Of a stretch of DNA of 64,000 bases, positions 52,106-60,927 are shown in pieces. The notes beneath the pieces were generated by a model, which did not search any database, was not told the DNA's origin, and saw only the letters and a program-made list of their open reading frames with translations. Each line of letters begins with the position of its first letter. The stretch's first letter is position 1. The position numbers and the translations under genes are program-made. Source of the stretch: Halalkalicoccus sp. CG83 (GTDB taxonomy: Archaea; Halobacteriota; Halobacteria; Halobacteriales; Halalkalicoccaceae); NCBI RefSeq assembly GCF_037081715.1, contig NZ_JAZDDH010000001.1, positions 2,232,001 to 2,296,000 on the forward strand, given 5' to 3'.

Positions 52106-52201
52106 GAGCGCGAGCAGGGCGACGTCGACGTCGTCACCGTCCGTGACCACCTCGGGAGCGAGGTCGGCCAGAAACGTCTCGAACCCGACCTCCTCGAGTA
52201 A
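52106..52201 (+). repeat. Duplicate of the thrS 3' end
   Basis: 96 bp matching 51233-51328 (offset 873 bp) with about three mismatches, including the stop (TAA instead of TAG). It encodes [16 protein letters not shown] and the final [13 protein letters not shown]. The segment between the copies holds the tautomerase and a short ORF. Confidence 0.85.
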
Positions 52202-52422
52202 GGGCCGGTCGACCCGCGAACGGGTTCACACGTCGGCCGTCGGACGACGTCTGTGGAACGGGGGGATCGTTCTGCGATTCGATCTCGGCCGGTCGGAGTC
52301 GGTTCTGAGCCGGGCTGCCCTCACGGACGCCGGACGGGGCGACACCGGCCGCCGGTCAGCTGTCGCCGAGACGCGACGGCGATCCCTTATGTTTAATACC
52401 GGGTGACCGCGCTTATGGGAGC

Positions 52423-53424
52423 ATGGTTCGTGATCAGGCGAGCGGCGTGGATCGGAGACGGTTCCTGACGACGGCGGGTGCGGCGGCGTTCGTAGGACTC
52501 GCCGGCTGTGGCGGCGGAGGCAGCGGTGGCGGTGGTGGAGACGGGGAAGACGGCGGCGAGACGCAGTTCGTTACCATCGGCACCGGCGGCACCGGCGGCG
52601 TGTACTACCCACTGGGCGGCGGGATGGCCGACATCCTCAACCAGAACCTCGAGGGCGTCGAGGCCTCAGCCGAGTCGACCGGTGCGAGCGTAGAGAACTG
52701 CCGGCTGGTGGCGAACGATGAGATGACGATGGCGCTCGCGCTCGGGAACTCCGTGCTGCTGGCGGTCAACGGCGAGGGTGACTTCGATGAGGCACTCCCG
52801 CTGTCGGCGGCGTTCGGCGCCTACCAGAACGCGACCCAGGTCGTCGTGCCGGCCGACTCGCCCGTCGAGACCCTCGCGGACATGGAGGGGCTGACCGTGA
52901 GCGTCGGCGCGCCGGGCAGCGGCACCGAGGTCATCGCTGAGGAACTGTTGAACTTCTACGACCTCACGTACGACGACATCGACGAACAACGCCTCTCCTT
53001 CTCGGAGACGGCGAGCGCGCTGCAGGACGGCCAGATCGACGCCGGCTTCTGGAGCGTCGCCTATCCGGCCTCCTCGATCCAGGACCTCGCGAGCCAGCGG
53101 GACATCCGGCTGATCGATTTCCCGGACGAGGAGATGGAGGGGATCACGAGCGAGTTCGACTACTACAACGCCGCGACCGTCCCCGGTGGCACCTACGAGG
53201 GGGTCGAGGAGGACGTACAGGTCCCCGGCGTGACCAACACCATGATCGTCCGCGAGGAGATGAACGAGGACTCCGTTCACGACATCGTCCAGGCGATCTA
53301 CGAGAACCTTGACCAGCTCGCGGAGGTCCACCCCGCCGCCGAGCAGTTCGAGGAGACGGCGCGCGACGCGCCGATCGACCTGCACCCGGGCGCCGAGCAG
53401 TACTTCGACGACGCCGGGCTGTGA
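52423..53424 (+). CDS. TAXI-family TRAP transporter solute-binding protein
   Basis: 333 aa. Twin-arginine signal RRRFLTTAGAAAFVGLAGCG with a lipobox-like Cys, so probably Tat-exported and lipid-anchored. The mature part has the TAXI signature TIGTGGTGGVYYPLGGGMAD. It captures a carboxylate-type substrate (glutamate-like in characterised relatives) and passes it to the fused permease at 53914. A TATA-like TGTTTAATA lies about 30 bp before the start. First gene of a three-gene operon. Confidence 0.92.
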   Translation: MVRDQASGVDRRRFLTTAGAAAFVGLAGCGGGGSGGGGGDGEDGGETQFVTIGTGGTGGVYYPLGGGMADILNQNLEGVEASAESTGASVENCRLVANDEMTMALALGNSVLLAVNGEGDFDEALPLSAAFGAYQNATQVVVPADSPVETLADMEGLTVSVGAPGSGTEVIAEELLNFYDLTYDDIDEQRLSFSETASALQDGQIDAGFWSVAYPASSIQDLASQRDIRLIDFPDEEMEGITSEFDYYNAATVPGGTYEGVEEDVQVPGVTNTMIVREEMNEDSVHDIVQAIYENLDQLAEVHPAAEQFEETARDAPIDLHPGAEQYFDDAGL

Positions 53425-53425
53425 G

Positions 53426-53917
53426 ATGCGCCGGCGCCGGCTGCTCTCCGCGATGCTCGGACTCGCTGCGACCCCCCTCGCCGTCGCAGACCTGACGGTG
53501 TTGCAGCTGGGGGATCCACGCAGCGACGAGAGCCTCGTCGTCTTCCGCGTCGAGGAGGGCGACCGGTTCGCGATCCACTACGTCCACTCGTTCGACGAGA
53601 CCCCGATCCGCGAGGTCTACGAGATCCGTGACGGCGGGATCGTCCAGATCCGAGAGGAGTTCGAGTACCACGCGATCGGTCTCGAGTACACCGAGGCCAA
53701 CCAGACGCGCGAGGGCGAGTTCACCGTGTTGCACATGGAGCGGCGGTTCGACTCGTTCACGGTTCGCGTGGCGAAGTCCACCGACCAGTCGCTCGTCGTT
53801 GACGGGGAGAGTCGACCCCTCTCGTCGTACACCGAGCGGTGGGGATCGATCCGGTTCTCGGTCGAACGAGTGAGCTATCTTCGGTACCTCCGACTCATGC
53901 TCGAGACACGTCTATGA
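53426..53917 (+). CDS. DUF1850 family protein of the TAXI-TRAP operon
   Basis: 163 aa from the ATG at 53426, one base after the previous stop. Short hydrophobic N-terminus, then the DUF1850 pattern FAIHYVHSFDETPIREVYEI and GLEYTEANQTREGEF. The family nearly always sits between TAXI binding proteins and fused TRAP permeases, so a transport-accessory role is likely though unproven. It overlaps the permease gene by 4 bp. Confidence 0.8.
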   Translation: MRRRRLLSAMLGLAATPLAVADLTVLQLGDPRSDESLVVFRVEEGDRFAIHYVHSFDETPIREVYEIRDGGIVQIREEFEYHAIGLEYTEANQTREGEFTVLHMERRFDSFTVRVAKSTDQSLVVDGESRPLSSYTERWGSIRFSVERVSYLRYLRLMLETRL

Positions 53918-55908
53918 CCACGACCACCGACGAGAACGCGACCGGCGGACTGACCGAAGCGGACGAGAAACGGGGGCGGAACCTCCGCGGGAAGACGCGG
54001 CTGCTCGCGCTGACGGTGGCGGTGCTCGCGGGGCTGTACCACATCGCCATCGCCGGCTTCGGCACTCCGGGCGCCTTCATCAACCGCTCGATCCACCTGA
54101 CCGCGGTGTTGATACTCGCGCTGTTGTACTTCCCGGCACGGGCCGCCGACGCCGATCGCGTCCCGTGGTACGACTGGCTGCTGCTCGTGGTCGGCGTACC
54201 GAGCACGCTGTATCTCGCGTACGTCGTCCGGTTCGGGACGCTCGCCCAGCGTTCGGGATCGCCACTACCCCGAGACCTGATCTTCGGCGCGATCGCCATC
54301 CTCCTCGTATTGGAGATCACCCGACGAGCGACCGGGCGCGCACTGCCGATCATCGGTCTCGCGTTCCTCCTGTACGCCTACTACGGCCGTCAGATGCCGG
54401 GTTCGCTGATCCATCGCGGCTACGACATCGACCGCATCATCGCCCACTCCTACCTCACCACGGAGGGCATCTTCGGCATCCCGTTGGGCGTGAGCGCGAC
54501 GTTCGTCGTCGTGTTCATCATCCTCGGCGCCTTCCTCGAGGTGACGGGCGTCGGCGACTGGTTCATCGACCTCGCCTACGGGGCGACCGGCCGAACCACC
54601 GGCGGTCCGGCCAAGACGTCGGTGCTCGCGAGCGGCTTCATGGCCAGCCTCAACGGTAGCGCGGTCGCGAACGCTGCGACGACCGGCGCCTTTACGATCC
54701 CGCTGATGAAGCGAAGCGGATTCAAGAGCCGCTACGCCGCCGCCGTCGAGTCCGCGGCCTCCTCCGGCGGACAGATCATGCCGCCGGTGATGGGCGCCGG
54801 CGCGTTCATCATGTCCGCCTGGACCGGCATCAGCTACGTCACCATCATCGCGGCGGCGGCCATCCCCGCGCTGTTGTACTTCCTCGGCGTCGGCGCCGCG
54901 GTCCACTTCCGCGCGAAACAGCAGGGGCTCGAGGGCGTCGCGGCGAGCGAGCTGCCGAACCCCTGGGAGCTGCTTCGGACCGGCGCCCACTTCACAATCC
55001 CGCTGATCGCGCTCGTCTGGATGCTGGTCGCGGGCTACTCCGCGATGCTGGCGGCGTTCGTCGCCATCGTGCTGACGGCCGTCGTCGCCACGCCGCTCTC
55101 TGCGGTCCGCGAACTCGCTGGCGCGCTCCCCCGGGGCGATCTCGACACCCTCTCGCGGCTCGGGCGCGCGGCGGGGATCACGACGGTCAACGCGCTCGAC
55201 CGGGGCATGCGGATGACGGTCACCGTCGCGACGGCGTGTGCGACCGCGGGGCTCGTCGTCGGCGTCGTTACCCTCACTGGGCTCGGACTGAAGTTCAGCT
55301 CGCTGATCACCACCGCCTCGGGCGGGGTCCTCATCATCGCGTTGGTGCTGACGATGATCACCTCGATCATCCTCGGTATGGGGCTGCCGACGACGGCGGC
55401 GTACGTCGTGCTGGCTGCGCTCGGCGCGCCCGCGCTAACCGCGCTCGGCGTCGAGCTGCTCGCCGCCCACCTGTTCATCTTCTACTTCGGCATCATCAGC
55501 GCGATCACCCCGCCGATCATGCTCGCGGTGTTCACCGCGAGCAGCATCGCCGAGTCCGATCCCTGGAAGACGGGTCTCACGGCGGTCAACCTCGCCGCGG
55601 CGGGCTTTCTCGTCCCCTATCTGTTCGTTCTGGGGCCCGAACTGCTCCTGATCGGCGAGACGACCGCCATCGTCACGAGCGCCGTCACTGCCGTGATCGG
55701 CGTCGTCGCCCTCTCGGCGGGCACGCAGGGCTACTTCTACGCGCCCGCCCACGCGATCGAGCGGGTCGCGCTGGTCGTCGGCGCGGTGGCGCTCATCTAC
55801 CCGGGGACGACCGCCGATCTGATCGGTCTCGGCGTCATCGCGGCCGTCTTCCTCCGACAGTACGTCACCGTCCGTCGAAACCGGCCGGCGGCCGCCCCGA
55901 CGAGCTGA
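53914..55908 (+). CDS. Fused TRAP transporter permease (DctQM, TAXI type)
   Basis: 664 aa, from the ATG at 53914 overlapping the DUF1850 stop. N-terminal DctQ-like four-helix part, then a DctM part with many helices; characteristic GSAVANAATTGAFTIPLMKR and ASSGGQIMPPVMGAGAFIMS match TAXI-TRAP large subunits. It would import its substrate with Na+ symport. The C-terminal extra helices are usual for this fused type. Complete. Confidence 0.93.
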   Translation: MTTTTDENATGGLTEADEKRGRNLRGKTRLLALTVAVLAGLYHIAIAGFGTPGAFINRSIHLTAVLILALLYFPARAADADRVPWYDWLLLVVGVPSTLYLAYVVRFGTLAQRSGSPLPRDLIFGAIAILLVLEITRRATGRALPIIGLAFLLYAYYGRQMPGSLIHRGYDIDRIIAHSYLTTEGIFGIPLGVSATFVVVFIILGAFLEVTGVGDWFIDLAYGATGRTTGGPAKTSVLASGFMASLNGSAVANAATTGAFTIPLMKRSGFKSRYAAAVESAASSGGQIMPPVMGAGAFIMSAWTGISYVTIIAAAAIPALLYFLGVGAAVHFRAKQQGLEGVAASELPNPWELLRTGAHFTIPLIALVWMLVAGYSAMLAAFVAIVLTAVVATPLSAVRELAGALPRGDLDTLSRLGRAAGITTVNALDRGMRMTVTVATACATAGLVVGVVTLTGLGLKFSSLITTASGGVLIIALVLTMITSIILGMGLPTTAAYVVLAALGAPALTALGVELLAAHLFIFYFGIISAITPPIMLAVFTASSIAESDPWKTGLTAVNLAAAGFLVPYLFVLGPELLLIGETTAIVTSAVTAVIGVVALSAGTQGYFYAPAHAIERVALVVGAVALIYPGTTADLIGLGVIAAVFLRQYVTVRRNRPAAAPTS

Positions 55909-56050
55909 GCCGTCGAACGCTCCCGCTCGCGTGGTCGTCGCGGCGACCTTCACCCGATTCAGCGGTACTCCCGAAGGGTTAGCGAGGCGAGGTCGCGGCC
56001 GCGGAGTCCGGAACCGCTAAGCGACACCCGTTCGACCACCCTGGTAACGA

Positions 56051-57553
56051 ATGCGACTGCCACCGACACAGGCGGCGGTGCTCGAAGCCGCGAGCGCGAG
56101 CGAGGATCGCACGATCGAACGGCTCGCCGAGGAGGTCGGCGAAAAACCCGAGACCGTCGCCGGCGCGGTCTTCGCCCTCGAGGAGGAGGGACTGCTCGAG
56201 GTCACGGAGCGCACCGTCGAGGGTATCTCGCTCACCGAGGAGGGCGAGAGGTACGTCGAGATGGGACTTCCAGAACGACGGCTCCACGAGACCGCCCTCG
56301 AACTCGGCGCCGACGAGGAACCGGTTTCGATGGGGGAGGCGATCGGTCGCTCCGGCCTCGAGGGCGAGGAGGTCGACGTCGCGCTGTCGAACTACGCTCG
56401 GAAGGGCTACGGGGAGATCGACTCGGGGGCGCTCTCGGCCACCGCCGGAGACGAGGAGGACCGGGAGGCCGATGCGCTGGCGCTGATCGAGGCCGGAGAG
56501 CCCGTGACCGACGAGGACGTTCTGGACGCGCTCTCGCGGCGCGAGCTGATCGACCGGCGCGAATCGGCGGTTCGCTCGGCGACGCTCACGGAGGCGGGCG
56601 TCACCGCGCTGATGGAGGGCATCGAGGAGAGCGAGACGGTCGGACAGCTCACCCCCGAGATGCTCACCAGCGGCGAGTGGCGCGACGTCGAGTTCGCGAT
56701 CTACAACGTCGAGGCCGACGCCGCGGAGGTCACGGGGGGCAAGGAGCACATCCTCCGACAGACCGCCAACCGTGTGAAGGACGTCCTCGTCGGAATGGGG
56801 TTCGAGGAGATGGAAGGGCCCCACGCCGACGCGGAGTTCTGGATCAACGACTGTCTGTTCATGCCCCAGGACCACCCCGCGAGGACCCACTGGGACCAGT
56901 TCGCCCTCTCGAACCCCGAGGAGATCGACGAGCTACCCGACGATCTCGTCGAGCGCGTCAAGGCGGCACATCTCGAGGGCGTCGGCGAGTACGGCGACGG
57001 CTATCACTCGCCGTGGACCGAGGAGGTCGCCCGCGGGATCGACCTCCGGGGACACACCACCTCGCTGTCGATGCGCTACCTCTCGGGCGAAGCGGTGGGG
57101 GAGCTCGAGCCGCCCCAGCGCTACTTCTCGGTCGAGAAGGTCTACAGGAACGACACGCTGGACCCGACCCACCTGCTCGAGTTCTTCCAGATCGAGGGCT
57201 GGGTGATGGCCGAGGAGCTCTCGGTGCGCGACCTGATGGGGACGTTCACCGAGTTCTACGAACGCTTCGGCATCACCGACCTGCAGTTCAAGCCCCACTA
57301 CAACCCCTACACCGAACCGAGCTTCGAGCTGTTCGGCCACCATCCGGAGACGGGCGAGCTGATCGAGATCGGTAACTCGGGGATGTTCCGTCCCGAGGTG
57401 CTCGAACCGCTCGGGGTCGAGTGTGACGTGATGGCCTGGGGACTCGCGCTCGAGCGGCTACTCATGTTGATGTACGGCTTCGAGGACATCCGCGACGTCC
57501 ACGGGACGCTCGCGGATCTCGAACTGCTTCGCGAGACGGAGGTGATCCGCTGA
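56051..57553 (+). CDS. pheS: Phenylalanyl-tRNA synthetase alpha subunit
   Basis: 500 aa, archaeal/eukaryotic size. N-terminal winged-helix segments (the first about 80 residues) precede the class II catalytic domain: VKDVLVGMGFEEMEGPHADA, RTHWDQFAL and the terminal motif 3 region AWGLALERLLMLMYGFEDIR. It forms the alpha2beta2 enzyme with PheT. The stop overlaps the pheT start (TGATG). Confidence 0.97.
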   Translation: MRLPPTQAAVLEAASASEDRTIERLAEEVGEKPETVAGAVFALEEEGLLEVTERTVEGISLTEEGERYVEMGLPERRLHETALELGADEEPVSMGEAIGRSGLEGEEVDVALSNYARKGYGEIDSGALSATAGDEEDREADALALIEAGEPVTDEDVLDALSRRELIDRRESAVRSATLTEAGVTALMEGIEESETVGQLTPEMLTSGEWRDVEFAIYNVEADAAEVTGGKEHILRQTANRVKDVLVGMGFEEMEGPHADAEFWINDCLFMPQDHPARTHWDQFALSNPEEIDELPDDLVERVKAAHLEGVGEYGDGYHSPWTEEVARGIDLRGHTTSLSMRYLSGEAVGELEPPQRYFSVEKVYRNDTLDPTHLLEFFQIEGWVMAEELSVRDLMGTFTEFYERFGITDLQFKPHYNPYTEPSFELFGHHPETGELIEIGNSGMFRPEVLEPLGVECDVMAWGLALERLLMLMYGFEDIRDVHGTLADLELLRETEVIR

Positions 57554-59310
57554 TGCCCGTCGTCGACGTCGATCCCGACGAGCTGCGCCGGCTGACCGGC
57601 ACCGAGAAGGAGGACGACCGGCTCAAGGACGACCTATTCGCGCTCGGCCTCGAGTTCGAGGGTCGAACGGAGGAGGACGAGTTCCAGCTCGAGTTCGCTC
57701 CCGACCGGCTCGACCGACTCAGCGTCGAGGGCGTCGCCCGCTCCCTTCGGTATCAGTACGGCGAGGACCGCGGCGTGTACGTCCCGCAAACGAACGACCC
57801 CGACTGGACGATCGAGGTCGAGGAGTCGGTGCCCGCCGAGCGACCCTACGTTACGGGCGCGGTAGTACGAGGAGTGGACCTCGACGAGAAGGGGCTGGAC
57901 TCGCTGATACAGCTTCAGGAGAAGCTTCACGCGACGATGGGTCGAAAGCGCGCGAAGGGTGCGATCGGCATCCACGACCTGACGATGATGAAGGGTCGCG
58001 AGGCGCTACGCGCCTCGGAAGGGTCGAGCGGGCGGAGCCCGCGAGACGGGGCGGCGACCGGCGCCGAGTCGCCGACGATCCGCTATACGGGCGTCGAACC
58101 CGACGGGGACCGGTTCGTCCCCCTCGACTCGAACGACGAGCTCACGCCCGGCGAGGTGCTCGAGGAACACCCCACCGGCCGCGAGTACGCGGAGCTGGTG
58201 AGCGAGTACGAGCGCTATCCGGCGATCTACGACGACCTCGGGCTGTTCTCGTTCCCGCCGGTGATCAACGGCCGACGCACCGAGGTGTCGACCGACTCGC
58301 GGGAGCTGTTCGTCGAGCTCACCGGTACCGATCAGTGGACGATCGACCGGATGTGCGCCATCATCTGCTACGCGCTCTCCGCGCGCGGCGCCACGGTCGA
58401 GGAGGTCGAGGTCGAGTACCCCGACCGGACCCTCCGCAGACCCGACTTCGAGACCCGCGAGAAGCGCGTCACCCACGCGCGCATCGAGCGCATGCTCGGA
58501 CTGGAACTCGACCCCGAGACGGTGATCGACTGCTTCGAGCGTTCCGGGCTCTCCGCGACGCAGGTGCTCGGCGAGGAGACGAGCTACGACGTCGAGATCC
58601 CGCCGTATCGCGTCGACGTCCTCCACCCCGTCGACCTGATCGACGACGTAGGACGGGCCTACGGGTTCAACTCGCTGGTCCCACGCTACCCCGAGGTGAG
58701 CACCGTCGGAGCCCGCCACGAGCGCACCCGTCTCGAGGACGCCGCCCGCGACGCCCTCGTCGGACTGGGCTTCGAGGACATGCTCGACTTCCACATGATC
58801 AGCGAGGAGGAGAACTTCGAACGAATGGGGATAGCGATCGGCGACGACGTCCTCGGTGCGGGCGAACCGACGACGATCCGCGAGCCCTACAGCGAGGACT
58901 ACACGATGGTCCGCACCTGGGCGCTACCCTCGCTTATGATGGTTCTCGAGAACAACACGCATCGGAGCTACCCCCAGGAGCTCTCGGAGATCGGCCTCGC
59001 CGCCGAGGTCGATCCCTCGACGGAGACCGGCGTCGCCGAGCACCGGACGGTCGCGGGCGTGCTCGCCCGCACCGACGCCTCCTACGAGGACGCCAAGACC
59101 CGTCTGCAGGCGATCGCACGGAACTTCGGTGTCGAACTCGAGACGCCGGCGACGGAGCATCCCTCGTTCATCGACGGGCGCGCAGCGAGCGTCGTGATCG
59201 ACGGTGACTCGGCGGGGATCGTCGGCGAGGTCCACCCAGCGGTGTTGGTCGAACACGACCTCGAACTCCCGGTCGCGGCCTTCGAGTTCCGACTCGACGC
59301 ACTGCGGTAG
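57553..59310 (+). CDS. pheT: Phenylalanyl-tRNA synthetase beta subunit
   Basis: 585 aa. Archaeal PheT with B3/B4 editing-type domain, tRNA-binding B5 domain and catalytic-like core (VRTWALPSLMMVLENNTHRS; GIVGEVHPAVLVEHDLELPV). An extra stretch of about 24 residues at 151-174, rich in Arg, Ser and Gly, sits between MMKG and IRYTGVEP. At DNA level it looks like a short palindromic repeat inserted in frame. Translationally coupled to pheS. Confidence 0.96.
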   Translation: MPVVDVDPDELRRLTGTEKEDDRLKDDLFALGLEFEGRTEEDEFQLEFAPDRLDRLSVEGVARSLRYQYGEDRGVYVPQTNDPDWTIEVEESVPAERPYVTGAVVRGVDLDEKGLDSLIQLQEKLHATMGRKRAKGAIGIHDLTMMKGREALRASEGSSGRSPRDGAATGAESPTIRYTGVEPDGDRFVPLDSNDELTPGEVLEEHPTGREYAELVSEYERYPAIYDDLGLFSFPPVINGRRTEVSTDSRELFVELTGTDQWTIDRMCAIICYALSARGATVEEVEVEYPDRTLRRPDFETREKRVTHARIERMLGLELDPETVIDCFERSGLSATQVLGEETSYDVEIPPYRVDVLHPVDLIDDVGRAYGFNSLVPRYPEVSTVGARHERTRLEDAARDALVGLGFEDMLDFHMISEEENFERMGIAIGDDVLGAGEPTTIREPYSEDYTMVRTWALPSLMMVLENNTHRSYPQELSEIGLAAEVDPSTETGVAEHRTVAGVLARTDASYEDAKTRLQAIARNFGVELETPATEHPSFIDGRAASVVIDGDSAGIVGEVHPAVLVEHDLELPVAAFEFRLDALR

Positions 59311-59327
59311 CGCGAGCGAAGCGAGCC

Positions 59328-59348
59328 GTTTTTGGTCCGGTTTTTCTT
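59328..59348 (+). terminator. T-rich transcription terminator after pheT
   Basis: TTTTTGG followed by GGTTTTTCTTC just after the stop. Archaeal RNA polymerase terminates at such T-runs. A CGAGCGAAGCGAGCCG inverted segment precedes it. Confidence 0.55.
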
Positions 59349-59397
59349 CGGAGCGGTGGCGAGCGGAGCGAGCCAACCCGACGAGGAAAGAGGTGGG

Positions 59398-59425
59398 TGG
59401 CGACCTTCGAGTTCCGGCTCGACGC
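59398..59425 (+). repeat. Short duplicate of the pheT 3' end
   Basis: 28 bp matching 59273-59300 with three mismatches (the core TTCGAGTTCCGxCTCGACGC is identical but for one base). It still encodes TFEFRLDA-like residues but has no gene around it. Confidence 0.65.
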
Positions 59426-59571
59426 GTTTCGATGGTCACGCCTGGCTTCGCGTTCCGAGCGCCTCACACGTCGAGTACGGGATCGTCGAAACGGACCGAA
59501 AGCGGTCGGGTGAACGTAACGCACCGACGAGGGTCGCCACCACTTATGCGGACGGCGAACGAACCTCGGCT

Positions 59572-59805
59572 ATGGAGCTGATCGGCCGGACGCTTTCACC
59601 GTCGCTGGCCTGTCTGAACTGTGGGAAACCGATCGACCCCGACGGAGGTATCTACGTCGAGACCGACTCGAACGAGCTTCGACCCGTCTGTCCGGAACAC
59701 GCCGACGAGGCGGTGGGAGTGACCGTCGAACGACGCTCGAGACCCGAGAACGAGGAGCAGTGGGACGAGTGGTACGTGATCACCTCCGTCCCCGACGCCG
59801 GGTGA
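59572..59805 (+). CDS. Small haloarchaeal zinc-binding protein
   Basis: 77 aa from the ATG at 59572. CLNCGKPIDPDGGIYVETD followed by PVCPEHADE gives CxxC plus CxxH, a small treble-clef-like zinc site. The acidic remainder ends in WDEWYVITSVPDAG. It lies 33 bp before the GST-like gene and may be co-transcribed. Function unknown. Confidence 0.65.
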   Translation: MELIGRTLSPSLACLNCGKPIDPDGGIYVETDSNELRPVCPEHADEAVGVTVERRSRPENEEQWDEWYVITSVPDAG

Positions 59806-59838
59806 TCGACTTTTCCCCGCTGAAGCCGTAAGGCGTAC

Positions 59839-60888
59839 ATGAACCAGTTGGTCGACGGCGAGTGGCGCACCGACGCCTACGAGACGACGAACGACGACGG
59901 TGCGTTCGAGCGCCAGGAGTCGACGTTCCGTGACTGGATCGGCGAGGCGCCGCCAGCCGACGAGGGCGAGAGCGGCCGAGGTCCGCGCGAGGACGACGAG
60001 TCCGACGATGAGTTCCCCGCCGAGGCCGGACGATACCACCTCTACGTCTCGTACGCCTGCCCGTGGGCCCACCGTACCCTGATCGCTCGATCGCTGAAGG
60101 GGCTCGAGGACGCGATCTCGGTCTCGGTCGTCGATCCCTATCGGGACGAGGACGGCTGGCAGTTCACCCCCGAGAAGGAGGGCTGCACCGTCGATCACGT
60201 CCACGGCGCGGACTACCTCCGCGAGCTCTACGTCCGTGCGGATCCCGACGCGACCTGCCGGGTGACGGTGCCCGTCCTCTGGGACAAGAGGGAAGGGACC
60301 ATCGTCAACAACGAGTCCAGCGAGATCCTCCGGATGCTCGACACCGCCTTCGAGGCGTACGCGACCCGCGACGTCGACCTCTACCCGGAGGGCTACCGAG
60401 AGGAGGTCGACGAGATCATCGACGCGATCTACGAGCCGATCAACAACGGCGTCTACCGCGCGGGCTTCGCGGGCTCCCAGGAGGCCTACGACGAGGCGAT
60501 CGACGACCTCTTCTCGGCGCTCGATCACTGGGACTCGGTTCTCGAAGACCAGCGGTATCTCGCGGGCGATCGGCTCACCGAGGCCGACGTCTGCATGTTC
60601 ACCACGCTGATCCGCTTCGATCAGGTGTACCACACCCACTTCATGTGCAACGTCCGAGCGATCCACGAGTACGAGAACCTCTGGCCGTACCTGCGGGACC
60701 TCTATCAGACCCCCGGCGTCGCCGAGACGGTGGACATGGAGCACATCAAGGAGCACTACTACACGACCCATCCGGACGTCAACCCCTCGCGAATCGTCGC
60801 ACGCGGACCCGATCTGGATCTCGATGCACCCCACGATCGTGACCGGCTCGACGGGGAGCCGCCCGAAGCGCTCGCTCCCCTCCAGTAG
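59839..60888 (+). CDS. Glutathionyl-hydroquinone reductase-like (Xi-class GST, YqjG/ECM4 family)
   Basis: 349 aa. The thioredoxin-fold half has the Xi-class signature SYACPWAHR with catalytic C74, followed by VPVLWDKREGTIVNNESSEI and a helical C-terminal half. The family reduces glutathionyl-hydroquinones. Most haloarchaea use gamma-glutamylcysteine rather than glutathione, so the natural thiol may differ. The FAD monooxygenase downstream could supply quinone-type substrates. Full length. Confidence 0.9.
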   Translation: MNQLVDGEWRTDAYETTNDDGAFERQESTFRDWIGEAPPADEGESGRGPREDDESDDEFPAEAGRYHLYVSYACPWAHRTLIARSLKGLEDAISVSVVDPYRDEDGWQFTPEKEGCTVDHVHGADYLRELYVRADPDATCRVTVPVLWDKREGTIVNNESSEILRMLDTAFEAYATRDVDLYPEGYREEVDEIIDAIYEPINNGVYRAGFAGSQEAYDEAIDDLFSALDHWDSVLEDQRYLAGDRLTEADVCMFTTLIRFDQVYHTHFMCNVRAIHEYENLWPYLRDLYQTPGVAETVDMEHIKEHYYTTHPDVNPSRIVARGPDLDLDAPHDRDRLDGEPPEALAPLQ

Positions 60889-60927
60889 GCGGCGCGTTGA
60901 AGCACGAGCGGTGCGTTACCGACTGCC

